Origin: Schistocerca nitens
Taxonomy: Eukaryota; Arthropoda; Insecta; Orthoptera; Acrididae
Direction of reading: 5' to 3'
Length of the DNA stretch: 64,000 bases
Assembly (NCBI RefSeq): GCF_023898315.1
Contig: NC_064614.1
Span: 497,132,109-497,196,108 of the forward strand
Below, one piece after another: positions 11,408 through 21,899 of this stretch. The notes below the pieces were generated by a model. It was not told where the DNA came from and did no database searches. It saw nothing but the letters and a program-made list of their open reading frames with translations. The translations under genes and the position numbers were made by a program. The first letter of the stretch is position 1, and each line of letters begins with the position of its first letter.

Positions 11408-12062
11408 AACTTGATAGCTTTCAGAGTAATCCTCTCTCGAGCTAGAGAAAAATACACACTGAAAACACTCACTCACATGCACATGCTTATTCCCCTACAT
11501 GATGCCGGCTGAACAAACAGTACCCTGTGCTGCATTTCAGCAAATGGACTAGGTTGTGGTAGTGGTTGTGTCAGTTGGGGTGGGTAGAGGGAGAGACATT
11601 TGAGAGGCAGCGAGAGGGATTTGGGGGGCAGTGGCTTGTGGCAAAGAGGGAGGCAGCCAATTTTCTGGCTATAAATGCAGGAGGGCAGGGTGGCAGGTAC
11701 AGGGACTAGGCATGTGATGCAAGGTTGTCAGAGCTGGAGGGGAGTTGCACATGCTGAAGGTGATGTGAATTGGGAGGACCCTCTCCCAGCTCACATCCCC
11801 AAGTCACCTTCAGAATGCACAGCTCCCCCTGGCTCTGACAACTGTGCATCACATGCCTAGCGTGTGTGTTTGCCACTCCTCTCTCCCATGTTCCTAGCCA
11901 GCAAACTGACTGTGTTCTTCAGAGCCACTAGCTGCCCACCTCCAATCCCTCTCCGTGCCTCCTGCATCTCTCCCTCTACCTACCCCACCTGACACAGTCC
12001 CACCACAACGTAGGCCACCTGCCGAAATGAAGCAGTGCTCTGAAAGCTAACAAGATAGCTTA
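11408..12062. repeat. large imperfect palindrome (fold-back repeat)
   Basis: Two arms of roughly 300 bp are inverted copies meeting near 11770. GACTAGGCATGTGATGCA on the left mirrors TGCATCACATGCCTAG on the right. GTGTCAGTTGGGGTGGGTAG mirrors CTACCTACCCCACCTGACAC. The outer GATAGCTTTCAGAG mirrors CTCTGAAAGCTAACAAG. Arms are diverged, so it is old. It has the same head-to-head architecture as the palindrome at 14836 and the PLE pair at 27421-29300. Confidence 0.8.
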
Positions 12063-13040
12063 TGCTGGTAGAAGAAGTAGACAGGGTGACGTGAGTGCAG
12101 GACAAATGAATTGTTTTATCCTTGGGGTAAAATTTTATAGATGTGAGGCACATTCAGAAGCAGTGCTGCTAGCTATAATGCCATAAATGCAGCATTGTAT
12201 GATGTCAAGTGTGGGATTGTAGGAACATAAAACACAGTGGATAATTACATGGCAGAGTATTGTTATAAACCAGCAGGGACTCTGAAACTGGCAAATGGCA
12301 TTCCCTTTGAAATTCAGTCCTACAAAAATGTGTGAATAGGCAGAGTGTTACTTAGCAGGCATAATAAGTGCGATATAACATAAGTTTTTATTGGAAATGG
12401 AGCCTCTTGTGTAGATGGCAAGTCTGGATCTTGCATAGGAAGAGTGTTGCTTAGTTGACATAGTAAATGGAATGGAACATAAGTTTCAGTGGAAATGGGG
12501 GTTCATGTGTTGGTGGTGAGTCTGGACCTCTTACATAGAAAGAGACTGAATTCTTCATGTTATAGGCCACATGGAGTAAGGGACAATGATGTAGAATCAC
12601 TAGGCTCAACATTACTCAGTTTTTACCCTGGAGTGAGCATTTTCAAGAAAATATAGAAGTGTTGCCCCATGTAGGTGAGGGTTACTGCACAGTCTTGGGA
12701 CTGGATTTCTTAAATAAACATCATGTAAAAACTGATCTTTCACAACACACTATTGAACTCAGTGGCACTTTGTTCCAGCTGTGAGAGGCCACTGCAAATG
12801 ATACATTGTCACAAGTATCCCTTTTCATAAGGGTAGACCTAAATAGACTGGGTACGCTATCATTAATGCTCAGTCCTAATGACAGTGTGCCAAAGGCACA
12901 GTTAAACTTCTCTGTGTGAATGTAGGTACTGACCTACCAAGTAATATTTTGTGGATAATGATGAATTTGATACTTTGCATTGTTTTATATGTTGGAGTGT
13001 GGCACATGTGCAAGAAGTGAATGGAGAATTTAAACTGATG
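12063..13040. repeat. gene-free stretch with a two-copy ~99-bp tandem repeat
   Basis: Units at 12342-12440 and 12441-12540 both begin AGAGTGTT, share CATAAGTTT and TGGAAATGG in the middle, and end at the same point. They are clearly diverged, so the duplication is old. Nothing else in this stretch is recognisable. Confidence 0.6.
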
Positions 13041-13052
13041 AATCATGACTAG

Positions 13053-13080
13053 TTTCGTGACCTTATAGTCAACTCTTCAG
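13053..13080 (-). ncRNA. hammerhead-ribozyme-like core
   Basis: The minus strand reads CTGAAGA, a stem-loop built from GTTGAC and GTCAC around TATAAG, then GAAA and the palindromic ACTAGT followed by C. This is the conserved order of a hammerhead: CUGANGA, stem II, GAAA, stem III and cleavage base. Stem III would be only ACU/AGU with no loop, so it could form only between two RNA copies. One extra T interrupts stem II, and the first stem I pair would be a C-A mismatch. Function is unproven. Confidence 0.5.
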
Positions 13081-14821
13081 GTGGCAAACAGACGACATAC
13101 AGAAGACACCAAAAACATAATTAGAACTATCTTAAACTGGGATGTACTTAATTGATACGTTCAATAGCAAGTGAGGAATAAGGACATTTCAAAACATAAC
13201 ATCCCAAAATCTCCATAACAGCAAATAGTAGAAGTCCCCTATCTTCAGTGCAAAACTGGTGTCAGCAAGTACTCAACCACCATCAGTAAAGTAACCAGAG
13301 GAACTAGACAAGGACATAGCCCTAGAACCAGAATATGATGACTAAGAACCAGCATCATAAATTAGAAAATGAACCTCCCAACTTAAATGAGCTTACTAGA
13401 CATGTGCAGTACATCTTCTCAGGTACAGTGGTCAGCCCATTAGTGCAATATATACTGAACAAGTGGATCCCATCCATAGGAAGATAGCTCATAGCATATG
13501 TGCAGAACTAGAGAAAGTGGCATAGTCAGCCAAAGGCAACAATCATGCAAAAAGCAATGGAAAAGTGCCGGTAGCCAAGCAGAACAAATATAATACATAT
13601 ATCAAAGAAAGTTTTTCACACAACAAATGAAATACTTATCAATAATCTTTTCTCAAGTTGTTTTGAAACTCCATAATCAACCATTGCAGTGTCAATGACT
13701 TCAAATATAATTGTACTTAGATAATCATATTTTGAAATAATTTCAATGTATGAAAAATAATTAAGTTTTCTGAAAAATAATGAAATTAATATTATTTACG
13801 TTAGATTCATTTTTGAAAACATATTCATGCATAAGTGTGCAACACTATTTTTTTGTGTCATTAAAATTATATCAAATGGGAGATTACAATTTTGAACTTA
13901 TCTGTATGATATAGTAAATTTATAGAGTATATCAAGTTGTTCAGTCCATAATAAACATAGCCCACTGACCATTTTCATTACAATAGCCCTCCAAGAATTT
14001 TGCAGGCATGAAATTTTAGCAAAATTCTGATATTAATATGACAGAACGGCCCAACATTTAATTCTGACATACAAACAAACAAAAAATTATGTTCTGAAAG
14101 TAGTGTTCTTAATGTGTTTCAATAAAGAAAATACACGCAAATAGACTGTAATATATTTACTCTCCTTGCTATTAGCTAATTTTGACTGTCAGTCATTTAC
14201 AAGCACTCTGCAAGAAGTGCAGTTACATACTTTACACAATACATAATAGCAAGTTGCACTTATCCTACTTCTTCTTATTCCACTCATGATCTCACAATTA
14301 TTATTATTTCTTTCCATTGGTAATGAATATATGATAGTTACATAACATAACTGATTTCTTATTCAAGTAGTATTTCACTAAATTCCATTATTCTTGTATA
14401 CTTTGCCAGTTGCTAATGATAACAGTATATTTAGTTCATATGATAATGATTTATCAAAATAAATCTTTGTAATTTACAATATCTATGAACCATGTGTACA
14501 TCAAAATTAAATGATGCTAAAAATTGTTTGTTTCAAAATTGAACTAGCTTATTTAAATTTCTGCACTTTTTAATAAAACTTTTACTTTTTCCAAAAAATT
14601 ATATTTCAACAGGTATTTGTATTCAGAATTTTCATCTTCCAGAACAATCCAATCTTAAGATGTAATTCTCAGAATTCAGTGCCATAGTTTTACAGACCTA
14701 AATTTCCAGTTTCTGAAAATGAATACTTTCATTGAAATAACCTGTTAGGTTGTTAACTATTCAAATTAGCAGAATTCGCTTACTCAAAAATCCCTGTGCA
14801 TATTATCATTTTGTAAATTTC
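13081..14821. other. no gene seen
   Basis: Very AT-rich, CpG-poor sequence on both strands. It may include the decayed body of the retroelement whose tail carries the ribozyme-like core at 13053, but no reverse transcriptase or GIY-YIG motif could be read. Confidence 0.45.
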
Positions 14822-14932
14822 TAACTATACAGTTATATATCTAAAAACAAAGATGATGTGACTTACCAAATGAAAGTGCTGGCAGGTCGACAGACACACA
14901 AACAAACACAAACATACACACACAATTCGAGC

Positions 14933-14959
14933 TTTCGCAACAAACTGTTGCCTCATCAG
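14933..14959 (-). ncRNA. hammerhead-ribozyme-like core, left arm
   Basis: The minus strand reads CTGATGAG, GCAACA, AGTT-type loop, TGTTGC, GAAA. All invariant core bases are present and stem II is six perfect base pairs. GAA is followed by AGCT and C, so stem III would be a two-pair palindrome as in dimer-type hammerheads. The next bases GAA can pair with TTC just before the core as the start of stem I. Confidence 0.65.
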
Positions 14960-15229
14960 GAAAGAGGGAAGGAGAGGGAAAGACGAAAGGATGTGGGTTT
15001 TAAGGGACATGGTAAGGAGTCATTCCAATCCCGGGAGCAGAAAGACTTACCTTAGGGGGAAAAAAGGACGGGTATACACTCGCACACACACACATATCCG
15101 TGTGTGCGAGTGTATACCCGTCCTTTTTTCCCCCTAAGGTAAGTCTTTCTGCTCCCGGGATTGGAATGACTCCTTACCCTCTCCCTTAAAACCCACATCC
15201 TTTCGTCTTTCCCTCTCCTTCCCTCTTTC

Positions 15230-15256
15230 CTGATGAGGCAACAGTTTGTTGCGAAA
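15230..15256 (+). ncRNA. hammerhead-ribozyme-like core, right arm
   Basis: The plus strand reads CTGATGAG (15230-15237), GCAACA (15238-15243), loop GTT, TGTTGC (15247-15252), GAAA (15253-15256), then GCTT. The core is complete and stem II is perfect. AGCT forms a minimal palindromic stem III and U would be the cleavage base. The only differences from the left-arm copy lie outside the core. Confidence 0.65.
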
Positions 15257-15398
15257 GCTTGAATTTTGTGTGTATGTTTGTGTTTGTTTGTGTGTCTGTC
15301 GACCTGCCAGCACTTTCATTTGGTAAGTCACATCATCTTTGTTTTTAGATATATTTTTCCTACGTGGAATGTTTCCCTCTATTATAACTATACAGTTA

Positions 15399-16453
15399 GC
15401 TACTCATGCATGTGAAAGTGATATGTTCATTTACATACATACTCTCTATTTAGCCAAATGTAATGTGAAGCTTGAGGCTTGTGATAAGTGCTTGAAAATG
15501 ACTAATAGTCAGAATTAGCTAACAGCATGGACAATAAACATATTACAGCCTGTTTGGACCATCTTTTCTTTCTTAAAACATATTGTGGCTGCAGACCTCC
15601 CACAAGAACAATATTCTTTATATGTTTTCTTTCTTAAAACATATTGTGGCTGTAGACCTCCCACAAGAACAATATTCTTTATATGTGTATGCACTGTCAC
15701 TATGATAACATTTAGCTGACAAAGAGAAATGCACATAAATACTGAACTGGCTAATTGTGAGGAATATCTGTTCTTTTAAAGAAAAGTGATTTATATACTT
15801 GCTTAGTGTTGTTCTAACTTTAAAGTCAAACACTTTCAAAATTCTTCACTGTAAAATGATCAAATTTACATTTGTGAGCTTCACAGTTATTGCACTAAGA
15901 CATGTAAATTTACTTTACAAATAGTGAAAAATTGAAAATAATTAAGAATAAATTTTTATCTCTCCTCATAATAAAAATAATCATAACATACATATTTTAA
16001 CATGTCTGTAAGAAGATAGTATCAAAAAATGAAAGAAAAATAAAAATGATTTCATGTTCAGAGATACATTGAACAACCTAACAACTACATTCATCAATAA
16101 AGAATTTGTAAGGCAATACATATAAAAGATGTGTGTATGAAAATTACTTTACCATAATTACACAGCATTTTGCAAAGACATAACACAAGACTGGCCAAAA
16201 TTGTTATTTTAGTGTTCACCAGCTTGGCAGCATTCTAATATGTGGCCAAGAACTTTGTGCGAAAAATACATATATGGTACTTTTGCCTTTGATCACCATA
16301 GCAGGCAGCTTTCTCCTGATCCAGAGTTTGATGTTCCACAGGTAGTGAATTACTTTCAGCTCTTCATTTCGCATGAAGATATGTCTCCAGATTTCTCAGG
16401 TAAGCCTTCAGGTGGACATTAAGATTACGACCAAACCTGAGTAGCGGCATATA
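15399..16453. repeat. gene-free stretch with a 61-bp tandem duplication
   Basis: Two nearly identical 61-bp units lie at 15564-15624 and 15625-15685, each starting TTTTCTTTCTTAAAACATAT. They differ at very few positions, so this is a recent local duplication. The remainder is AT-rich with no recognisable gene. Confidence 0.8.
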
Positions 16454-17654
16454 CACCAACGTGCCAAAGAAACTGATTCAAATACAGAGATATGTAAACA
16501 AGCAGAATACGGCACTGCAGTCTGCAATGCCTATGTAAGACAAGTGTCTGGTGCAGTTGTTAGACCAGTTACTGCTGCTACAATGGCAGGTTATCAAGAT
16601 TTAAGTGAGTTTGAACATGGTGTTATAGTCAGCGAATGAGCAATGGGACACAGCATCTCCAAGGTAGTGATGAAGTGGGGATTTTCCCGTATGACCATTT
16701 CACAAGTGTATCGTGAATATCAGGAATCTGGTAAAACACTGAATCTCTGACATCACTAAGGGCAGAAAAAGATCCTGCAAGAACAGGACCAATGACTACT
16801 GAAGAGAATTGTTCAACATGACAGAAGTGTGACCATTCTGCAAATTGTTGCAGATTTCAATGCTGGGCCATCAGCAAGTGTCAGTGTGCAGACCATTCAA
16901 TGAAACACATTAGATATGAGCTTCCAGAGCCAAAGGCTCACTTGCGTACCCTTGAGAATCGTGAAACACAGAGCTTTAAGCCTTGCCTGACCCTGTCAAC
17001 ACCGACATTGGACTGCTGTTGACTGGAAACAAATTGCCTGGTCAGATGAGTCTCATTTCAAATTGTATTGAGTGGATGGACACGTACAGGTATGGAGACA
17101 ACCATATGACTCCATGGACCCTGCATGTCAGCACGGGACTATTCAAGCTGGTTGAGGGTCTGTAATGACATCAGGCGTGTGCAGTTGGAGTGATGTGGGA
17201 CCCCTGATACGTCTAGATATGACTCTGACAGGTGACACATACGTAAGCAACCAGTCTGATCACCTACATCCATTCGAGTCCATTGTGCATTCCGACAGAC
17301 TTGGGCAATTTCAGCAGGACAATGCGGCATCCCACACATTCAGAATTGCTACAGATTAGCTCCAGGAACACTCTTCAGAGTTTAAACACTTCTGCTGACC
17401 ACAAAAACCCCAGACATGAACATTATTGAGCGTATCTGCGATGCTTTGCAACGTGCTGTTCATAAGAGATCTCCACCCCTTCATAATTTCACGGATTTAT
17501 GGACAGCCCTGTGTGATTCAGGGTGTCAGTTCCCTCCAGCACTACTTCAGACATTAGTCGAGTCCGTACCATGTCATGTTGTAGCACTTCTGTGTCCTCA
17601 TGGGCGACCTGCACAATATTAGGCAGGTGTACCAGATTCTTTGGCTTTTTAGTG
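16454..17654 (+). mobile_element. Tc1-like DNA transposon, dead copy
   Basis: Inverted ends match. The left end reads CACCAACGTGCCAAAGAAACTG and the right end is its inverted counterpart with GCCAAAGAATCTGG. TA dinucleotides at 16452-16453 and 17655-17656 fit the Tc1/mariner target duplication. The length of about 1.2 kb is typical for a single-gene Tc1-like element. Confidence 0.8.
16583..17622 (+). pseudogene. Tc1-like transposase with stops and frameshifts
   Basis: The start ATG at 16583 opens MAGYQDLSEFEHGVIV, followed by a helix-turn-helix region (HSISKVVMKWGFSRMTISQVY). The catalytic part shows DWKQIAWSDESHF around 17020-17055, QQDNAASHT around 17316, and NIIERI near 17420, the three acidic positions of a DDE transposase. 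Stops occur early (TGA at about 16637) and repeatedly afterwards. A missing base before the last motif shifts the frame. The downstream part keeps long open runs at 16983-17165, 17165-17359 and 17416-17622. Not functional. Confidence 0.8.
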
Positions 17655-18745
17655 TAGTTCCACAGCACCAGGAATTTGCAGGTGAACTCATTGATGAGGC
17701 CTGTGTCCCATGACCATTTCCGAGACGAATTGCTGACAATTAATTTTCAAGTGTTGATATCCTTATTTGCATTTCGTCCTGTTGCTGCTTTTGTCCCCTA
17801 TGTGCCTGAGTGGATGACTCTCTCAGTGTTAATGTGTGTAATCATCTCTGTCATTTTTTAATTGAAATAAGTCTCCAAACCAGCAATGTTGTCAAAGCAT
17901 GCATGTTGCACATCACTCAGTCCGTCGTCTATTTTTGCCTGGATTTCATTGGCTTTTATCCCTATAAATCATGCCTGACTTCTGTGATCTGCTTGTCAGT
18001 CTTGTGGTCACACTGTCTTAACTCAGATTACATTCTTGTAAAGTGAGCCTGATTTCCTCATCTTATTTCTGCTAGTTGTTTTGTGATTCTATCACAGTTC
18101 TGTTTCACCTCTGCTAAATGCTATTGTTATGCTGTGGTTCTATCATTGCTCTGTTTTAATTCTGCTAATTGCTAAGTAATGATCGTCAACAACACATATA
18201 TCCTATACAGCAAATTTTGACCAGACACTTCTCCCACCAGAATGCTGTGTAGAGCCTCACCAACACCCTCATTGGTTTCAGGCTGTCTGTACAACTCCAT
18301 GTGGACTACTCTTCCTGGACTAGGTCTCATCACAATTACAGGAGATACTCCACAAGATTAGCAATGATTCAGCACCAATCACAACACTGATTTAAACTCA
18401 ACAAACTTGTGACTTGACAACACAGTATTGCAAATGCACAAGGAAAATCTAGACAACAACTAACAACATATGCTAATTAGTGCCCAGCACTATACTGGAA
18501 GGACAAAATACGTACTGTAGTTACCACTACAAATTAATTGATCAAATATGCATGTACTACATCTACTGCAAGAAGCTCATTTAATTTACATGAATCAAAC
18601 ATACAAACCATCGGTGAGCTTAGGATTGTGCACAGCATGATTATCATGTCCTATGACACTGCAATGGGTTGGTTGGTTAGTGAAGTGCCATGTCTGATGA
18701 AGTCAACCTCTTCTTACTGTGTCCTACAAATTCAGAGAGTATAAA
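17655..18745. other. no gene seen
   Basis: CpG-poor sequence with only short, unrecognised frames; no repeat boundary was identified. Confidence 0.45.
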
Positions 18746-19177
18746 ACATTGGTTACAATGAAAATTAATCTATGAAAAGAATTAATGCTGCCATGTCTTA
18801 TAAAATCATGCCCCATGCTGGGTGCCAATATGTTGTAATTTGGGTGATTTTGTGCCCCATGTTGGATGGCAGAATGTGCTGACTTGAGTGATTTCTTGCC
18901 TCACCCTGGGCAACTCAGGTGATTTCCACCCCCATGTTGGCTTTAAAAATTTTTCAGCATGAAATTATGCCCTACCCCGGCATTAAAAATGTTGATGAAT
19001 TAAAAAGCAGTATTCAGATTGGCAGGATTTAATAAAGTTCATGTTAGCTGGGCTCCAGGTCTGATGATTTTACCTGAAACCAAAAGTTACCTTTAAAGGG
19101 GACATGCACTGGGTGTCAAATTGACTGAGAGGTGAATACATTGGTTACAATGAAAATTAATTTATGAAAACAATTAA
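18746..19177. repeat. 40-bp direct repeat bounding a degenerate array
   Basis: The sequence ACATTGGTTACAATGAAAAT plus 20 more bases occurs at 18746-18785 and again at 19138-19177. Between them, five decayed copies of a roughly 18-bp unit begin at about 18809, 18853, 18898, 18928 and 18968; the best reads TGCCCCATGCTGGGTGCCA. Its reverse complement TGGCACCCAGCATGGGGCA resembles an LTR-retrotransposon primer-binding site. Confidence 0.6.
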
Positions 19178-20799
19178 GGAAAACAAGAAAAAAATTTAAT
19201 AAATAATCTCAGGTACATGCTGACTGGGCAGATATGGCACAGACAGGTTAGCTAAGAATCAGTGACTTTACCAATGTCATGAATCGGCTTTCAGCTGCAA
19301 AGGGAGGTATTGGTGGCTTTTGACAGCAGGATGGAAGCAGCTGATGGCCACTGATCTTTATAGGAGATGGTTGCAGCAGTGGTCACCTCCATCTCTGTAG
19401 ACAGGCTGTACAGAGCAAAGGTCTGGCAGTGAGTGGAATTCTCTCTTTTGTATAAGATAGAAGGAATACAGCAACCAACTCCAGGTGGATGACATCATCT
19501 GTGTATTCTTCACAGGTTACTTGTTACAAATTATACATCAACTGGTCAAGGTAGATACAGCTGTGTTACACAGGCAGCACATGAGGAATTGTAGTCAAAG
19601 CTTCAATTGGCTTCAGGAATTAAACTGCAAAAGTAGCATCAGAATAAGGCACAGAATAATGAAGTTTAATGTTCACGACATGATCATTGGACTGTAAGTG
19701 GAATCCGGCAATCACTGGAAAGGAAGTTATAACTACATAAAGCAAACGGAATGTAATGAAACTGAAATGGGGAAAAACCAAAGTGTAGGCATTGAGTACT
19801 AGAGACAAGCAGGAAGTGACATCAAGCCATTAGCGAGGTCAGACAATCAATTTGAAGCTTCAGAAACTAAGAGCTATTTTCCTTCCAGAAGTTAAGAGCC
19901 CAAGCTCAGAAGTTAAAAGCACACCAGACAAGTAGTTAATCATCCGAGACCTTAGGAGGATGAGCCTTTAGGAGTACTACAAAGAGAAGAATCCACTCCA
20001 AATCCCTGGCTTTTGTTCCTTGTCTCCCCTCTCCTGTGCTGCTCAGAGTACAGAAATTATTTTTCCTCGTATTATTGGCTGGTGAAGTACCAGTGCCCAC
20101 CAGTAGAAGATTCCTCCTTGTTCACCTCTTTCTCTAAGTTCCAGTTTACAGGAAGCTGAATTTCCATTACTGTACATGTCGTTGGGTCACTGTCCTGATC
20201 CTGTAAGACGGCAGCTTACAATGTGTTTCTAAACAAATGCAATCTTTGGTGAAAACTCGTCCCATCTTCTGTTACGTTTGTTTGCTGTGTTCAGCAAAGC
20301 TATTTGTTTTTCTTAGACCAAGAGGGTAACACTCAATAAATTCCTTTTGCTGATTGTGAGCCATTCATAACTGGCATATTCTGTTTCCCAGTATCTTTGC
20401 ATTGTCCTCATCCCAGCTGGACTGTGCCAGAAAAACACTTCACTACAGATTACCATATCACATGAAAAAGTTTGAGTTTACTATTAATATTGTCTGCAAG
20501 ATCATCAACGCTCAACATGAACAGCAACAATCACAAAGTTACTTTTAAATTTGTCAGTGGGTCTACATCCAAGATAACATGTATTCTTCACAGTTTACTT
20601 GTTAAAAATAATACATCCACTGGTTGAGGTAGATATCATACCAAGAAATCCTCATTCCAGCCACAAACTTCACTCAAGACCCCATATGACTGTACTAGTT
20701 GATGGAAGTGAAGTGACAGTTAGGTAAAGACTAGAAGGCTTGTAGGATATTGCAAGATTTGTCATTTAAAGCTGATTCTTGAAACTTTGTAAGCATGCT
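19178..20799. repeat. gene-free stretch with a ~57-bp dispersed direct repeat
   Basis: Positions 19499-19556 and 20578-20634 are diverged copies sharing TGTATTCTTCACAG, TTACTTGTTA and AGGTAGATA. They lie about 1.08 kb apart in the same orientation, which may be a segmental duplication or two parts of one old element. No coding domain was recognised. Confidence 0.6.
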
Positions 20800-21880
20800 T
20801 TCTCTGGATAATTTGCATCATCTTCAAGTATCTACAGTGTAGATTCTTCAGCATTTCCATACCACTCTCCCATGGGATAAACAAACCTGTTACCATTTGT
20901 GCTTCCCTTTTCTATAGACATTCAGCATCCCCTGTTTGGTATGGGTCCCATACAGTGGAGCAGTATTTTGGGTCACACGAGTGATGTGTATGCAGTTTCC
21001 CAGTCTTAGCACTCTATCAATAAACCAAAGCCTGCCACCTGTTTTACCCAGAACTGAGTCAATACAATTGTTCCATTTCACATCCCTACAAAGTGTTAGA
21101 CCCAGGTATTTTTATAAGTTAACCATTCCCAATTGTGACTCATTGATACTGTAGTAATAGGATACCATGTTTTTTGAGCCATAGTCCTTCTGCATGCTAC
21201 TGTGCAGAGCTAAATGTTTAGAGTTCCTTACCGAGTTGCAACACTGCTGCCACTTAATATACTTTCCAGAACATATAAATGCTTCTACTTGAGTTTGTTG
21301 TCCTTTGTACTTTGGTAATCATTGTTGCTACAATTGGTATCAGTTTCTATATGAAATCCTTAAGGGATTTAGATTAGTTTATTACAATTAAACTCTATAT
21401 ATTTCCATCACATGTCAGGTTCCAAACTATCTGCTCTAGGTAGATTTCAGAGAAGCCTTTGCTAATGTTTCATAGTATGTCTTGTCACACCCATCACTAA
21501 CAAAACTCTAATTATCCCAAATTGTTGTTGGATGACTGAAGTCTCGTCTGGTGGTTGTAATATTATCGGGGAACTTACATACTAGCAAACTTAGGTTTTC
21601 TCCAAATTTTTCAGGTAAATCTGGAAGTTTGTATGGAGGTCAGTATAAGGATGCAATTGTAAATTTATGCCCATCCTCATTAATGAGTCTGGCCCAATCA
21701 ACCTCACATGCATCTTCAATTCCTATCTCAGTGGATTTGAGATTCTTAATTACTGTAACAAATACAGCACCTCCATTTCCCACCATTAGACTATCCTTTC
21801 AACATAAGCCTAAATTCCTCCAAAAAGTCTCACTCCTATGAATTTCAGGCTTTAACCAGCTTTCTGTACCTAATGTTACA
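20800..21880 (-). pseudogene. non-LTR retrotransposon remnant (endonuclease start and RT end)
   Basis: Minus strand. At about 21880-21430 a decayed apurinic-type endonuclease (EEP family) segment is visible, with GGAVFVTVIKN and YKLPDLPEKFGENLSLL. At about 21180-20890 the end of a reverse transcriptase ORF appears: SINESQLGMVNL, a frame break, KYLGLTLCRDVKWN, then KTGGRLWFIDRVLRLGN. The expected central reverse transcriptase, about 1 kb, is missing between them, so the copy has an internal deletion. It resembles jockey/CR1-type elements. Many stops. Confidence 0.65.
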
Positions 21881-21899
21881 AAACACAATAGTGTGTAAT

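Larger units (their letters stand above)
14836..15384. mobile_element. near-perfect palindromic element with 14-bp target duplication
   Basis: Arms of about 250 bp are almost identical inverted copies meeting near 15088-15096 in a CA/TG-rich centre. The element is flanked by the direct repeat TAACTATACAGTTA at 14822-14835 and 15385-15398, so it inserted as a unit. The right arm has about 30 extra bp (ACGTGGAATGTTTCCCTCTA) that the left lacks, which looks like the true 3' end of a retroelement tail. No protein is encoded. Both arms carry a hammerhead-like core. Confidence 0.88.

Noticed and set aside
12020-12062. Possible further hammerhead core (CTGCCGA...GAAAGCTA)
   Set aside because: The invariant CUGANGA is not met (CUGCCGA) and stem II is unconvincing.
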